Source of the DNA: Streptomyces sp. NBC_01463
GTDB taxonomy: Bacteria > Actinomycetota > Actinomycetes > Streptomycetales > Streptomycetaceae
NCBI GenBank assembly: GCA_036227345.1
Contig: CP109468.1
Span: 4,216,001 to 4,280,000 of the forward strand
DNA length: 64,000 nt
Direction: 5' to 3'
The position numbers were made by a program, and so were the translations under genes. This document shows positions 35,551-43,125 of the stretch, in pieces (position 1 is the stretch's first letter; each line of letters starts with the position of its first letter). The notes beneath the pieces are model-generated. The model was not told the origin of the DNA. It did not search any database and worked only from the letters and a program-made list of their open reading frames with translations.

Positions 35551-36171
35551 TCAGGACTCCTTGACCGCGATGGTCTCCACCGTGTTCGCGACGTGCTCGA
35601 ACGCGTCGGCAGCCTCTTCCAGCACGTCCACGATCTGCTTCAGCTTCAGCACCTCTATGGCGTCGTACTTGCCGTTGAAGAGCTGGGCGAGCAGCTTGCG
35701 GTGGATCTGGTCGGCCTGGTTCTCCAGGCGGTTGACCTCGATCCAGTACTCGGTGAGGTTGTCCATGGTCCGCAGGTTCGGCATGGCTGCGGCGGTCAGC
35801 TCCGCCGCGCGTGCCAGCACCTCGACCTGCTGCTCGACGCCCTTCGGGAGCTCGTCGACCTGGTACAGCACGACCAGGTCGACGGCCTCCTCCATGAAGT
35901 CCATGATGTCGTCGAGCGACGAGGCGAGATTGTAAATGTCCTCGCGGTCGAACGGCGTAATGAAGGAGGAGTTCAGCTGGTGGAAGATCGCGTGGGTGGC
36001 ATCGTCCCCCGCGTGCTCCGCTGCCCGCATGCGCTCCGCGATCTCGACTCGGGAGGCAGAATCCGCCCCGAGCAGTTCCATCAGGAGTTTCGAGCCCGTG
36101 ACGATGTTGTCCGCGGATGCGGAGAACATGTCGTAGAAGCTCGTCTCCCTGGGGGTCAGACGAAAGCGCAC
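35551..36171 (-). CDS. DUF47-family (PhoU-like) accessory protein of the PiT transporter
   Basis: 206 residues, nearly all helical, with the DUF47/PhoU-like pattern: TPRETSFYDMFSASADNIVT at the start and repeated acidic E/D-rich metal-binding stretches (EHAGDDATH, DREDIYNLASSLDDIMDFM). Such proteins associate with PiT carriers and tune them. Five bases separate it from the transporter start, so they form one operon. No DNA-binding motif. The upstream 200 bases hold the divergent csoR promoter. Confidence 0.9.
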   Translation of the reverse strand: MRFRLTPRETSFYDMFSASADNIVTGSKLLMELLGADSASRVEIAERMRAAEHAGDDATHAIFHQLNSSFITPFDREDIYNLASSLDDIMDFMEEAVDLVVLYQVDELPKGVEQQVEVLARAAELTAAAMPNLRTMDNLTEYWIEVNRLENQADQIHRKLLAQLFNGKYDAIEVLKLKQIVDVLEEAADAFEHVANTVETIAVKES

Positions 36172-36316
36172 GTGGGGTCCTCGGGGTGCTTTGGATTCGG
36201 TCAGGCTGATGCTAGGCGCATCATCCGGCCACGGCTAACCGGCATTCTTCAGTGTCGCGCATCAGGCACAGTGATCAGCACGGGCCCCCGGTCACGTTTC
36301 AGCTGAATTCGTTAGG

Positions 36317-36337
36317 ATATACCCACCAGGGGTATAT
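36317..36337. promoter_or_regulatory. CsoR operator
   Basis: ATATACCC (36317-36324) and GGGTATAT (36330-36337) are perfect inverted arms with a five-base spacer, the TACCC-type half sites seen at copper-responsive CsoR operators. It is 34 bases upstream of the csoR ATG, so it predicts autorepression that copper relieves. Confidence 0.85.
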
Positions 36338-36371
36338 AAACGGCAGGGTAAAGGGAAAACGGGAGGCAGTA

Positions 36372-36755
36372 ATGACCACCACCGAGGCCACCGAGGCGGA
36401 TCGGTCGCCGGACGGCACGGGCGCCACGGCCCCCGCGGACACGGACGCGATCATCACCGACCACGACCGCGGGATACACGGCTACCACCACCAGAAGGCC
36501 GAACACCTCAAGCGGCTGCGCCGCATCGAGGGCCAGATCCGCGGCCTGCAGCGGATGGTCGACGAGGACGTCTACTGCATCGACATACTCACCCAGGTGT
36601 CGGCGTCCACCAAGGCGCTCCAGTCCTTCGCGCTCCAGCTGCTGGAGGAGCACCTGCGCCACTGCGTCGCCGACGCCGCGGTCAAGGGCGGCGAGGAGAT
36701 CGACGCGAAGGTCGAGGAGGCCACCAAGGCCATCGCCCGTCTGCTGCGCACCTGA
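36372..36755 (+). CDS. csoR: Copper-sensing repressor CsoR
   Basis: 127 residues from the ATG, with a polar 35-residue leader longer than in the Mycobacterium protein. The helical CsoR core is HLKRLRRIEGQIRGLQRMVD through the Cu site. Cys69, His94 and Cys98 (DVYC, EEHLRHC) have exactly the spacing (25 and 4) of the Cu(I) ligands in known CsoR proteins. The family folds as an all-alpha dimer of dimers. The palindrome upstream completes the picture. No copper exporter is adjacent; targets must lie elsewhere. Confidence 0.94.
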   Translation: MTTTEATEADRSPDGTGATAPADTDAIITDHDRGIHGYHHQKAEHLKRLRRIEGQIRGLQRMVDEDVYCIDILTQVSASTKALQSFALQLLEEHLRHCVADAAVKGGEEIDAKVEEATKAIARLLRT

Positions 36756-36791
36756 CCGGGGCCGGCTTCCCGCCCGTCGCCCCCTCCCCCG

Positions 36792-36995
36792 TCACCCCCG
36801 GTGGTCCGCCTGCCGGGGGACGGTGGTGCGTTCGGTGATCACCTTCACGTCGAGCACCTCGTCGATCCGGTCCGCGCTGAGCCGCTCCCCGATCGCCGCC
36901 GACGCCGCGATCATGAGCTCGCCGCACAGCTCGATCTCGGCGAGGGCCACATGGTCCGATACGGTCCGCGCGCTGAGCGTCACCACGTCACTCAC
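36792..36995 (-). CDS. Small conserved hypothetical protein (67 aa)
   Basis: A GTG-start frame encoding an acidic, mainly helical 67-residue protein (SDVVTLSARTVSDHVALAEI, CGELMIAASAAIGERLSADR). No signal peptide or membrane helix. It is convergent with csoR, with 36 bases between stops. A single cysteine is at about residue 24. Function unknown; its smooth codon usage and Ile/Leu spacing support it being coding. Confidence 0.55.
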   Translation of the reverse strand: MSDVVTLSARTVSDHVALAEIELCGELMIAASAAIGERLSADRIDEVLDVKVITERTTVPRQADHRG

Positions 36996-37147
36996 CTCTC
37001 ACTGCCGTCGCCGGCTTCCTAGGGTAGGGAGCGGAACACACACCGCGCATGGCACGGACGGACCATTTCGCCGCCGCCAGATGCCTAGGACCTCTCGTCC
37101 GGATCATGCCGCGACCGCTGCCCCGGGGCAGCGCCCGCGCCCGGCGG

Positions 37148-38032
37148 TCACTCCCGCCGCCCCTGCCCGCTCTCCCCGGTGTCGATCTCCCCGGTGTAGA
37201 TGTCGCGCTCGTCCGGCAGCGGTACGGAGACGGGCACCCCGAACCCGTACAGCAGCGTCGTCGACACCACCTCCCGGTCCGGTCCCTCGTTGGCGAAGCT
37301 GAACCGGTGCCGCACCTTGCGCAGCCGGCCCTGCTCGTCCAGATACGCGTCGAACGGCACCGCGTCCGTGCTGAACCCTTTCGCCGCGGCCGTCAGCGCC
37401 CCCCGCGAGGCGGCCGACGCCTGGCGCGCGGCCCGTCCGATGTCGGCCGTCCCCCGGTAGTGCCGCACGGTGACCCCGGCCAGATCGCTCTCCCCCACGT
37501 ACGTCACCGCCCGCACCCCGCGCAGCAGCTCGGCCGCGGCCATCGGATCGGTCACCCCGCCGGTCACCAGATTGCCGTCCGCCAGGGCCGTCGTGTCGAT
37601 CCGCACCCACTTGTCCGCGGGCACCCCGGCGCCGCGGTTCATCATGTAGAGCGCGCCCGGGGCCAGCAGCTCCGTGATGGGCCGGTGCTCCTCCTCGCCC
37701 GCCGCGTCCTGCGGCAGCACGACCTTGAGCCGGCCGGACTGGGTGCGGAAGTCGTACGTCCCCTTGCCCCTGATCGTCACCCGGGTGCCGCCGGACGCCG
37801 TCTCCATCGACGTGCTCACCTCGGCGCTCCCGGCCGCGGAACCCGTTCCCACGAGCACCGCCGCCGCCTGCCGCACCGCTTCGACGGCCCCGGCGCCGGC
37901 CCGGTCGTCGGCCGCGGCACGATCCCCGCCCCCGCCCCCGGCACACCCGGCGGCCGTCGCCATCACGCCCATCACGGCGAGGGCGCACACAGCGCGCGCC
38001 CCGCCTCCGGCCCTGTGCTGCTGCACCACCAT
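37148..38032 (-). CDS. LppX/LolA-like lipoprotein of unknown function
   Basis: 294 residues from the ATG chosen so that the signal peptide is proximal. A basic N-terminus leads to a hydrophobic segment and lipobox (TAAGC), then GGGGG and a disordered Asp/Ala region. The mature domain has the alternating strands of LolA/LppX-type lipid-binding proteins (GGTRVTIRGKGTYDF, SGRLKVVLP, DKWVRIDTT, PFDAYLDEQGRLRKVRHRF). These are often called DUF or LpqX-like in actinobacteria. A longer in-frame start at 38125 is less convincing. Isolated gene. Confidence 0.7.
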   Translation of the reverse strand: MVVQQHRAGGGARAVCALAVMGVMATAAGCAGGGGGDRAAADDRAGAGAVEAVRQAAAVLVGTGSAAGSAEVSTSMETASGGTRVTIRGKGTYDFRTQSGRLKVVLPQDAAGEEEHRPITELLAPGALYMMNRGAGVPADKWVRIDTTALADGNLVTGGVTDPMAAAELLRGVRAVTYVGESDLAGVTVRHYRGTADIGRAARQASAASRGALTAAAKGFSTDAVPFDAYLDEQGRLRKVRHRFSFANEGPDREVVSTTLLYGFGVPVSVPLPDERDIYTGEIDTGESGQGRRE

Positions 38033-38164
38033 CGCCTGCCAACCCCCAACGCCGACCGCCTGCCCGAGCCCCCCACCCGTTCCGCATAACGACAGCCCCA
38101 GCCCCCCGTAACGCCGCTCGCACACCCCTCACCGCCGGACGGCCCCGCCCAGTACCGTGGACGC

Positions 38165-38353
38165 GTGTACGACCAACACACCGCAGAGGGCCCGCCGGCC
38201 GTCCCACCGGCCCGGCCCTCCCACGAACCCACCACCGTCGAACGCGGTTCGTTCTGCACCGCCCGCTGCGGCTGCGGCTGGTCGGGACCGGCCCGCCGGT
38301 CCCGCGACCGGGCCCGCACGGACGCCGAGGAACACAGAGCATCGACGCTCTGA
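38165..38353 (+). CDS. Small cysteine-containing protein (62 aa)
   Basis: A GTG-start frame coding HEPTTVERGSFCTARCGCGW and a basic tail (GPARRSRDRARTDAEEH). The C-x-x-x-C-x-C-x-W spacing in the middle looks like a small metal-binding knuckle. A similar pattern occurs in other Streptomyces short proteins, from memory. It sits 85 bases before the flavoprotein on the same strand. No clear ribosome site is visible. Confidence 0.45.
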   Translation: MYDQHTAEGPPAVPPARPSHEPTTVERGSFCTARCGCGWSGPARRSRDRARTDAEEHRASTL

Positions 38354-38438
38354 CCACCGCACCCTCCTCACCCCCCACTCCTCCCTCCTCCCTCTCCCAG
38401 GGACGGCTCGCTTCCTCTCCCCCCACACCGGAGGTCCG

Positions 38439-40031
38439 ATGACCCTGCTGAAGCGGCGCACCGTCCTGACCGCCGGCGCCGCAGCCGTACTCACCGGCGC
38501 CACCGCAACCGCCTGCGACAGCAAGGACCCCGGCGCACCGGCCGGCGGCTCCACCCCGGCCCCCACGGGGAGCACCGCTTCCCCGGCGACACCGTCGAAG
38601 AGCGCGTCGGCCGTGGCCGCGGACTGGCCGGCGCTGGCCAAGAGCCTCGCCGGTTCCCTCGTACGCCCCGACGACGCGGACTATCCGACCGCCCGTCAGC
38701 TCTACAACACCCGCTACGACGGCCAGAAACCGGCCGCGGTCGCCTACGTCCGGCACGAGGCCGACATCCGCGAGTGCCTGGCCTTCGCCCGCCGCGCCTC
38801 CGTGCCCGTCTCCATCCGCGGCGGCGGACACTCCTACGGCGGCTGGTCGAGCGGCACCGGGCGGCTGGTCGTCGACGTCTCGTCACTGAACCGCGTCGGC
38901 GGGGACGGCACGATCGGCGCGGGGGCCCGGCTCCTCGACGTCTACCAGGGCCTCGCCGCGCACGGCCTGACGATCCCCGGCGGCTCCTGCCCCACGGTCG
39001 GCATCTCCGGCCTGACCCTCGGCGGCGGCCACGGCGTCGTCTCCCGGGCCTACGGCCTGACGTGCGACAGCCTCACCGCCGCCACCCTCGTCACCGCCGA
39101 CGGCAAGACCCTCACCGCCGACGCCAAGCACCACCCGGACCTGTTCTGGGCGCTGCGCGGCGCGGGCAACGGCAACTTCGGCGTCGTCACCGAACTCCGC
39201 TTCCGCACCCGCTCCGCCCCGCAGACCGTCTCCGCCTACATGTCCTGGCCGTGGTCGCGCGCCCGGGCCGTCCTGACGGCCTGGCAGGAGTGGGGCCCGG
39301 ACCAGCCGGACGAGATCTGGTCCTCGGCCCATGTCGCGGCGGGACCGGGCGGCGGCAGTCCGACGGTGTCGGTCTCGGCCTTCAGCCTCGGCACGTACGG
39401 CGATCTGCAGAACGCCGTCGACCGCCTCGCCGACCGGATCGGCGCCTCGGCGGCCTCGGTCTCGCTGCGCCGCCGCAGCTACCAGGAGGCGATGCTCGTG
39501 TACGCGGGCTGCTCGGGCATCACCGACGACCAGTGCCACCTGCCCGGCACCACCCCGGGCCGCTCCCCGCAGGGTTCGCTCCAGCGCGAGACGTACGCGG
39601 CGGCATCCGACTTCTACGACCGCTCGCTGCCGCCGGCCGGCATCCAGGCCCTGCTCGACCGGACCGAGGCCTTCACCCGGATCGGCGAGGACCAGGGCGG
39701 CGGCGGATCGGTCGCCCTCACCGCGCTGGGCGGGGCGGTCAACCGCGTCGACCCGCAGGCCACCGCGTTCGTCCACCGGCGTTCACGGATGCTCGCCCAG
39801 TACATCGGCGCCTGGCGTGCGGGCACGGCCGGCACGGATCAGCAGAAGTGGCTGAAAGACACCCACTCCGCGCTGCGCCGGTACGCCTCGGGGGCGGCGT
39901 ACCAGAACTACGGCGACCCGAAGCTGACGGACTGGCGGCAGGCCTACTACGGATCGGCGGCAGGCCGACTCGGCGAGGTGAAGAAGCAGTACGACCCGGA
40001 GGACGTGTTCACGTACCCGCAGTCGCTGTGA
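38439..40031 (+). CDS. Exported FAD-binding oxidoreductase (berberine-bridge type, probable bicovalent flavin)
   Basis: 530 residues with a basic, Tat-like signal (LLKRRTVLTAGAAAVLTGA) followed by a Ser/Pro/Thr linker. The FAD-binding domain has both covalent-attachment motifs of the berberine bridge enzyme class: the His of RGGGHSYGGW and the Cys of GGSCPTVGISG. The second half carries the substrate domain and ends with the family's YDPEDVFTYPQSL. The enzyme probably oxidises a carbohydrate or alkaloid-like alcohol with O2. A GGAGG site precedes the ATG. No biosynthetic cluster surrounds it, so the substrate is unknown. Confidence 0.88.
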   Translation: MTLLKRRTVLTAGAAAVLTGATATACDSKDPGAPAGGSTPAPTGSTASPATPSKSASAVAADWPALAKSLAGSLVRPDDADYPTARQLYNTRYDGQKPAAVAYVRHEADIRECLAFARRASVPVSIRGGGHSYGGWSSGTGRLVVDVSSLNRVGGDGTIGAGARLLDVYQGLAAHGLTIPGGSCPTVGISGLTLGGGHGVVSRAYGLTCDSLTAATLVTADGKTLTADAKHHPDLFWALRGAGNGNFGVVTELRFRTRSAPQTVSAYMSWPWSRARAVLTAWQEWGPDQPDEIWSSAHVAAGPGGGSPTVSVSAFSLGTYGDLQNAVDRLADRIGASAASVSLRRRSYQEAMLVYAGCSGITDDQCHLPGTTPGRSPQGSLQRETYAAASDFYDRSLPPAGIQALLDRTEAFTRIGEDQGGGGSVALTALGGAVNRVDPQATAFVHRRSRMLAQYIGAWRAGTAGTDQQKWLKDTHSALRRYASGAAYQNYGDPKLTDWRQAYYGSAAGRLGEVKKQYDPEDVFTYPQSL

Positions 40032-40100
40032 ACCGCGGGGCACCCCGCGGGACCGGGCCGTGCCGGGCGTCACCGAGCAGGCGGGACTTCCGGGACAGCC

Positions 40101-40270
40101 CCTAAGGGCTGTCCCGCAATTCCTGGTGGATCAGCGCGCGGCGTCAGATGCGGTGCATCGCAAGGCGGAGAGGCGCCCGCATACTGGACGTATTCGGGCG
40201 TTTCGACAACGCGGCGAGGTGCCGTAGTTGTCGTCGTGCGCCCGCCAGGAATTGCGGGACAGCCCTTAGG
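40101..40270. mobile_element. 170-bp MITE with 26-bp terminal inverted repeats
   Basis: CCTAAGGGCTGTCCCGCAAT begins at 40101 as the left terminal repeat, whose 26-bp length (to 40126) is matched perfectly by the inverted copy at 40245-40270. If the repeat is read as starting at AGGGCTG, the element is flanked by TA on both sides, as left by IS630/Tc1-type transposition. The 118-base middle codes no recognisable protein. It lies between the flavoprotein stop and the PAP2 stop (convergent), so it may also act as a bidirectional terminator. Confidence 0.8.
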
Positions 40271-40277
40271 CCTGCGC

Positions 40278-41012
40278 TTAGGCCGCGAGGCCCTTCTCGC
40301 CCTCCGAGCCGCCGCCCGAACCGGGCCGCGGCTCGGGGATCCCGAGCGCCTCGCCCCGGCCCCCCGCCACGGAAGGGGCGAGCGGCCGGCGCGACCGGAC
40401 GAGCCGGCCCACCCGGCCGGACCGGGCGACGGCGCCGATCAGCGGGGTCAGCAGCATCATCGCGAGGGGCGCGAGGAGCAGCGCGGCGGCCGTGCCGAGC
40501 GCGAAGCCGCCGATGACGTCGGTCGGGTAGTGGACGCCCATGTAGATCCGGCAGAACCCCTCCAGCAGGGCGAGCGCGATCGCCGCGATGCCGAACTTCC
40601 GGTTCGCCACGAAGAGCCCGACGCCGAGGGCCATCGCCATGGTGGCGTGGTCGCTGACGAAGGAGAAGTCGTTCTTCCCGTCGACCAGGACTTCCAGCCC
40701 CTGGTGGTCCTTGAAGGGCCGGGGCCGTTCGACGAAACCGCGGATCGGGATGTTGATCAGCAGGGCGATCCCGGCGGCGAGCGGCGCCCAGACGAGCCCG
40801 GCGACCGCGGTCACCGAGTCCTCGGCCGTGCCGCGCCGGCGGACGCTCCACCAGCACCACAGGACCACCAGGACCATGCCGAGCATGATTCCGTACTCGC
40901 CGACGAACTCCATGATCCGGTCGAACCAGGTGGGAGCGGATCTGGCGAGTCCGTTGATGTCGTAGAGCAGGCTGACATCGGGGTTCGACCCATCCAGTGC
41001 GAGTCCAGCCAT
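40278..41012 (-). CDS. PAP2-family phosphatase, multipass membrane protein
   Basis: 244 residues from the ATG. Five to six hydrophobic helices. The three PAP2 signature blocks are present: K/R-type (RGFVERPRPFKDHQ), the middle S-x-H block (FSFVSDHATMAMALG) and the last C-R-x5-H-x3-D block (GFCRIYMGVHYPTDVIGG). Such enzymes remove phosphate from lipids such as undecaprenyl or phosphatidic acid. The C-terminus is Arg/Gly-rich. The first of the classic K-x6-R-P residues is not a clear lysine, but the core His/Asp pairs are intact. Its promoter must lie within 41013-41280, where nothing else was recognised. Confidence 0.88.
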   Translation of the reverse strand: MAGLALDGSNPDVSLLYDINGLARSAPTWFDRIMEFVGEYGIMLGMVLVVLWCWWSVRRRGTAEDSVTAVAGLVWAPLAAGIALLINIPIRGFVERPRPFKDHQGLEVLVDGKNDFSFVSDHATMAMALGVGLFVANRKFGIAAIALALLEGFCRIYMGVHYPTDVIGGFALGTAAALLLAPLAMMLLTPLIGAVARSGRVGRLVRSRRPLAPSVAGGRGEALGIPEPRPGSGGGSEGEKGLAA

Positions 41013-41280
41013 CTGCCGCGGCCCCTTGCCTTGTCTGCTGCTGCGACGCACACCCATGTGCGCCGCTTTGACGAACCCCCGTGTTCGGTTCGATCACTCA
41101 CGTGCGTGGGGGCGACGCTAGGTCAGTGGCTGCGGCCCCGGTCCAACCAGAGAACGACGCGTCCCGTGCGTACGTTCCACTCTCCACCGAATGATCACCA
41201 TGACGTTATCGAAGAGTGACTCATCGTCGCAGCTCAGGGCCCAGGCTTCACGGAGAGTTCCGGCCACCGGCGCCCGGATG

Positions 41281-42288
41281 TCAGGCCGCGGGCCGGGTGG
41301 TCGGAAGTGCCGCGGCACCGTCCTTGGTGACGCGTGTCGCACCGAAGTAGTCGGGCGTGTCGATCTTGTCGAAGCGGATGACGGCACCGGTGTACGGGGC
41401 GTTGATCATGTACCCGCCCCCGACGTAGAGGCCGACGTGATGGATGGCCCGCGAGTTGGTCAGGTCGTCCGAGAAGAACACCAGGTCCCCGGGGAGCAGT
41501 TCCTCGCGCGAGGGGTGCGGACCGGCGTTGTACTGGTCGTTCGCCACCCGCGGCAGCTCGATGTCCACGGTCCGGTACGCGGCCTGGGTCAGCCCCGAAC
41601 AGTCGAACCGCCCGCCCTGCTCCGGGGTGCCGTTGCCGCCCCACAGGTACTTCGTGCCGAGCTTCTTCTGCGCGAAGTAGATGGCGCCAGCCGCCTGCTG
41701 CGAGGGCTGCACCCGCCCGACGGGCCGGGCGAAGCTCTTCTCCAGGGTCCGAATGATCTTGACGTAGTTCTGTGTCTCCGCGATGGCCGGGACGCCGCCG
41801 GACTTGATGACGCGGTACGCACCGGCGTTGTAGGCGGCCAGCATGTTGTTCGTGGCGTCGCCGGGGACCTTCTTCACGTACCCGGCGAGCTCGCAGTCGT
41901 ACGAGGCGGCGGACGGAATCGCGTCGGCGGGGTCCCAGACGTCACGGTCACCGTCCTGGTCCCCGTCGACCCCGTGCGAGGCCCAGGTCCCCGGGATGAA
42001 CTGGGCGATGCCCTGAGCGGCGGCCGGGCTCCGCGCCCGCGGGTTCCAGCCGCTCTCCTGGTAGAGCTGGGCGGCGAGGAGGGCGGGATTGATGGCGGGA
42101 CAGAGGTTGCCCCACTTCTGGACGAGCGGCTGGTACCTGGCGGGCACGGCCCCCTTGGCCAGACCCACGGCACCGCCCCCACCGCCGCCGAGACCGGCCG
42201 CGGCGGAGTACGTACCGACGACGAGCAGCGCCACGAAGCACATGGCGACGCCGACGCCGATCCCACCAGCCATCCAGAATTTCCGCAC
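41281..42288 (-). CDS. Two-domain cell-wall hydrolase: lytic transglycosylase plus NlpC/P60 peptidase
   Basis: 335 residues. One N-terminal helix (about 5-35) anchors or exports it. The transglycosylase-like domain (about 50-180) has CPAINPALLAAQLYQESGWN, with the catalytic Glu in QESGW, and LAAYNAGAYRVIKSGG. The NlpC/P60 domain (about 205-320) has the Cys of GRFDCSGLTQ, the His of AIHHVGLYVG and a trailing INAPYTGAVIRF. It would cut both glycan and peptide in peptidoglycan. This fusion resembles the wall-opening enzymes of Gram-positive type IV systems (VirB1/TcpG-like). It lies 17 kb from the secretion-like operon, so a partnership is inference. Confidence 0.9.
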   Translation of the reverse strand: MRKFWMAGGIGVGVAMCFVALLVVGTYSAAAGLGGGGGGAVGLAKGAVPARYQPLVQKWGNLCPAINPALLAAQLYQESGWNPRARSPAAAQGIAQFIPGTWASHGVDGDQDGDRDVWDPADAIPSAASYDCELAGYVKKVPGDATNNMLAAYNAGAYRVIKSGGVPAIAETQNYVKIIRTLEKSFARPVGRVQPSQQAAGAIYFAQKKLGTKYLWGGNGTPEQGGRFDCSGLTQAAYRTVDIELPRVANDQYNAGPHPSREELLPGDLVFFSDDLTNSRAIHHVGLYVGGGYMINAPYTGAVIRFDKIDTPDYFGATRVTKDGAAALPTTRPAA

Positions 42289-42425
42289 ACCTCAACCATC
42301 CCCCATCGGTGCGGCGTTCATGGCCGGTTTCGAGGGTGTGTACGAGTCATCCGGGTCAATCAGGGGTCAATGCGGGTGCAATCCCGGGTCGCCGGGGTCA
42401 CCGGGATCACGGCCCGGCGCACAGG

Positions 42426-42465
42426 ACGCCCGGTACGGCGCACGGATCTGCGCCGTACCGGGCGT
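42426..42465. terminator. Hairpin terminator of cassette 1
   Basis: ACGCCCGGTACGGCGCA (42426-42442) and its complement (42449-42465) make a perfect 17-bp stem with a six-base loop. It lies 64 bases downstream of the minus-strand lipoprotein stop at 42529. Confidence 0.85.
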
Positions 42466-42528
42466 GCCGTGCTCATGCCCGGCTCGCTTCCGCCCGCCGG
42501 GCTCCGGCCCCATCCCTCCGACTGCTCC

Positions 42529-43125
42529 TCAGGCCTGCCCCGCGGACCAGTAGTCGGACCGCACGTTGGGACCGGGGAGCGGATAGACACCCCGGTACGC
42601 GGGCCCGTTCGGCTTGGACGCGGAGTCGGCAACCTTCGACTCCTTCACACAGGGGGTGTCCGCCTCGAAGAAGGCCTGCCCCTTGGCACGCACGCTCACG
42701 CTGATGCCGAAACCGTCCTTCGTCACCGCGTAGACCGCCGGGAACACCGCGTCGTCGTTCTTTGCCTTGATGCGGTACTCGCTCGTCCGCCAGAACTTCT
42801 CGACCTGGTCGAGGAAGGTCTGCCGGCGGTCCGCGGACACGATGGTCATGACGGTCCGTCTGCGGGTCACGTCACAGCTGCCCTTGGTCGTCGGGCCGTG
42901 GGCCCACTGCACCTTCGGGTCGATCTGTTTCAGTACGGCGTCGAGCATGCCGTCGGCGTGCTCGGCAGCCCCCTGCATGTCCATGCTCTTCCCCTTGCTG
43001 CCGCTCGGGCTCTCGGAGGCGCCGGCCCCCACGCTCCCGCCCGACGAAGCCGTCTCGCTGCCACAGGCGGACAGCGTGAAACCGGCTGCCAGAGCCACCG
43101 CGATGATCTGGAACCTTCGGCTCAT
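42529..43125 (-). CDS. Lipoprotein partner of DUF1023 cassette 1
   Basis: 198 residues. Signal peptide with lipobox LSACGS (Cys near 21), then a Ser/Gly-rich linker. The mature domain shares MDMQGAAEHADGMLDAVL and HGPTTKGSCDVTRRRTVMTI with the lipoprotein of cassette 2 (45797-46336), showing the two are paralogues. Conserved cysteines are in GSCDVTRRR and ADTPCVKES. The start overlaps the DUF1023 stop (ATGA), so the two are coupled. It might shield or chaperone its large partner, like an immunity or accessory protein; this is inference. Confidence 0.75.
   Translation of the reverse strand: MSRRFQIIAVALAAGFTLSACGSETASSGGSVGAGASESPSGSKGKSMDMQGAAEHADGMLDAVLKQIDPKVQWAHGPTTKGSCDVTRRRTVMTIVSADRRQTFLDQVEKFWRTSEYRIKAKNDDAVFPAVYAVTKDGFGISVSVRAKGQAFFEADTPCVKESKVADSASKPNGPAYRGVYPLPGPNVRSDYWSAGQA

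Noticed and set aside
36172..36316. PHO box for pit/DUF47
   Set aside because: No GTTCACC-type direct repeat could be found on either strand.
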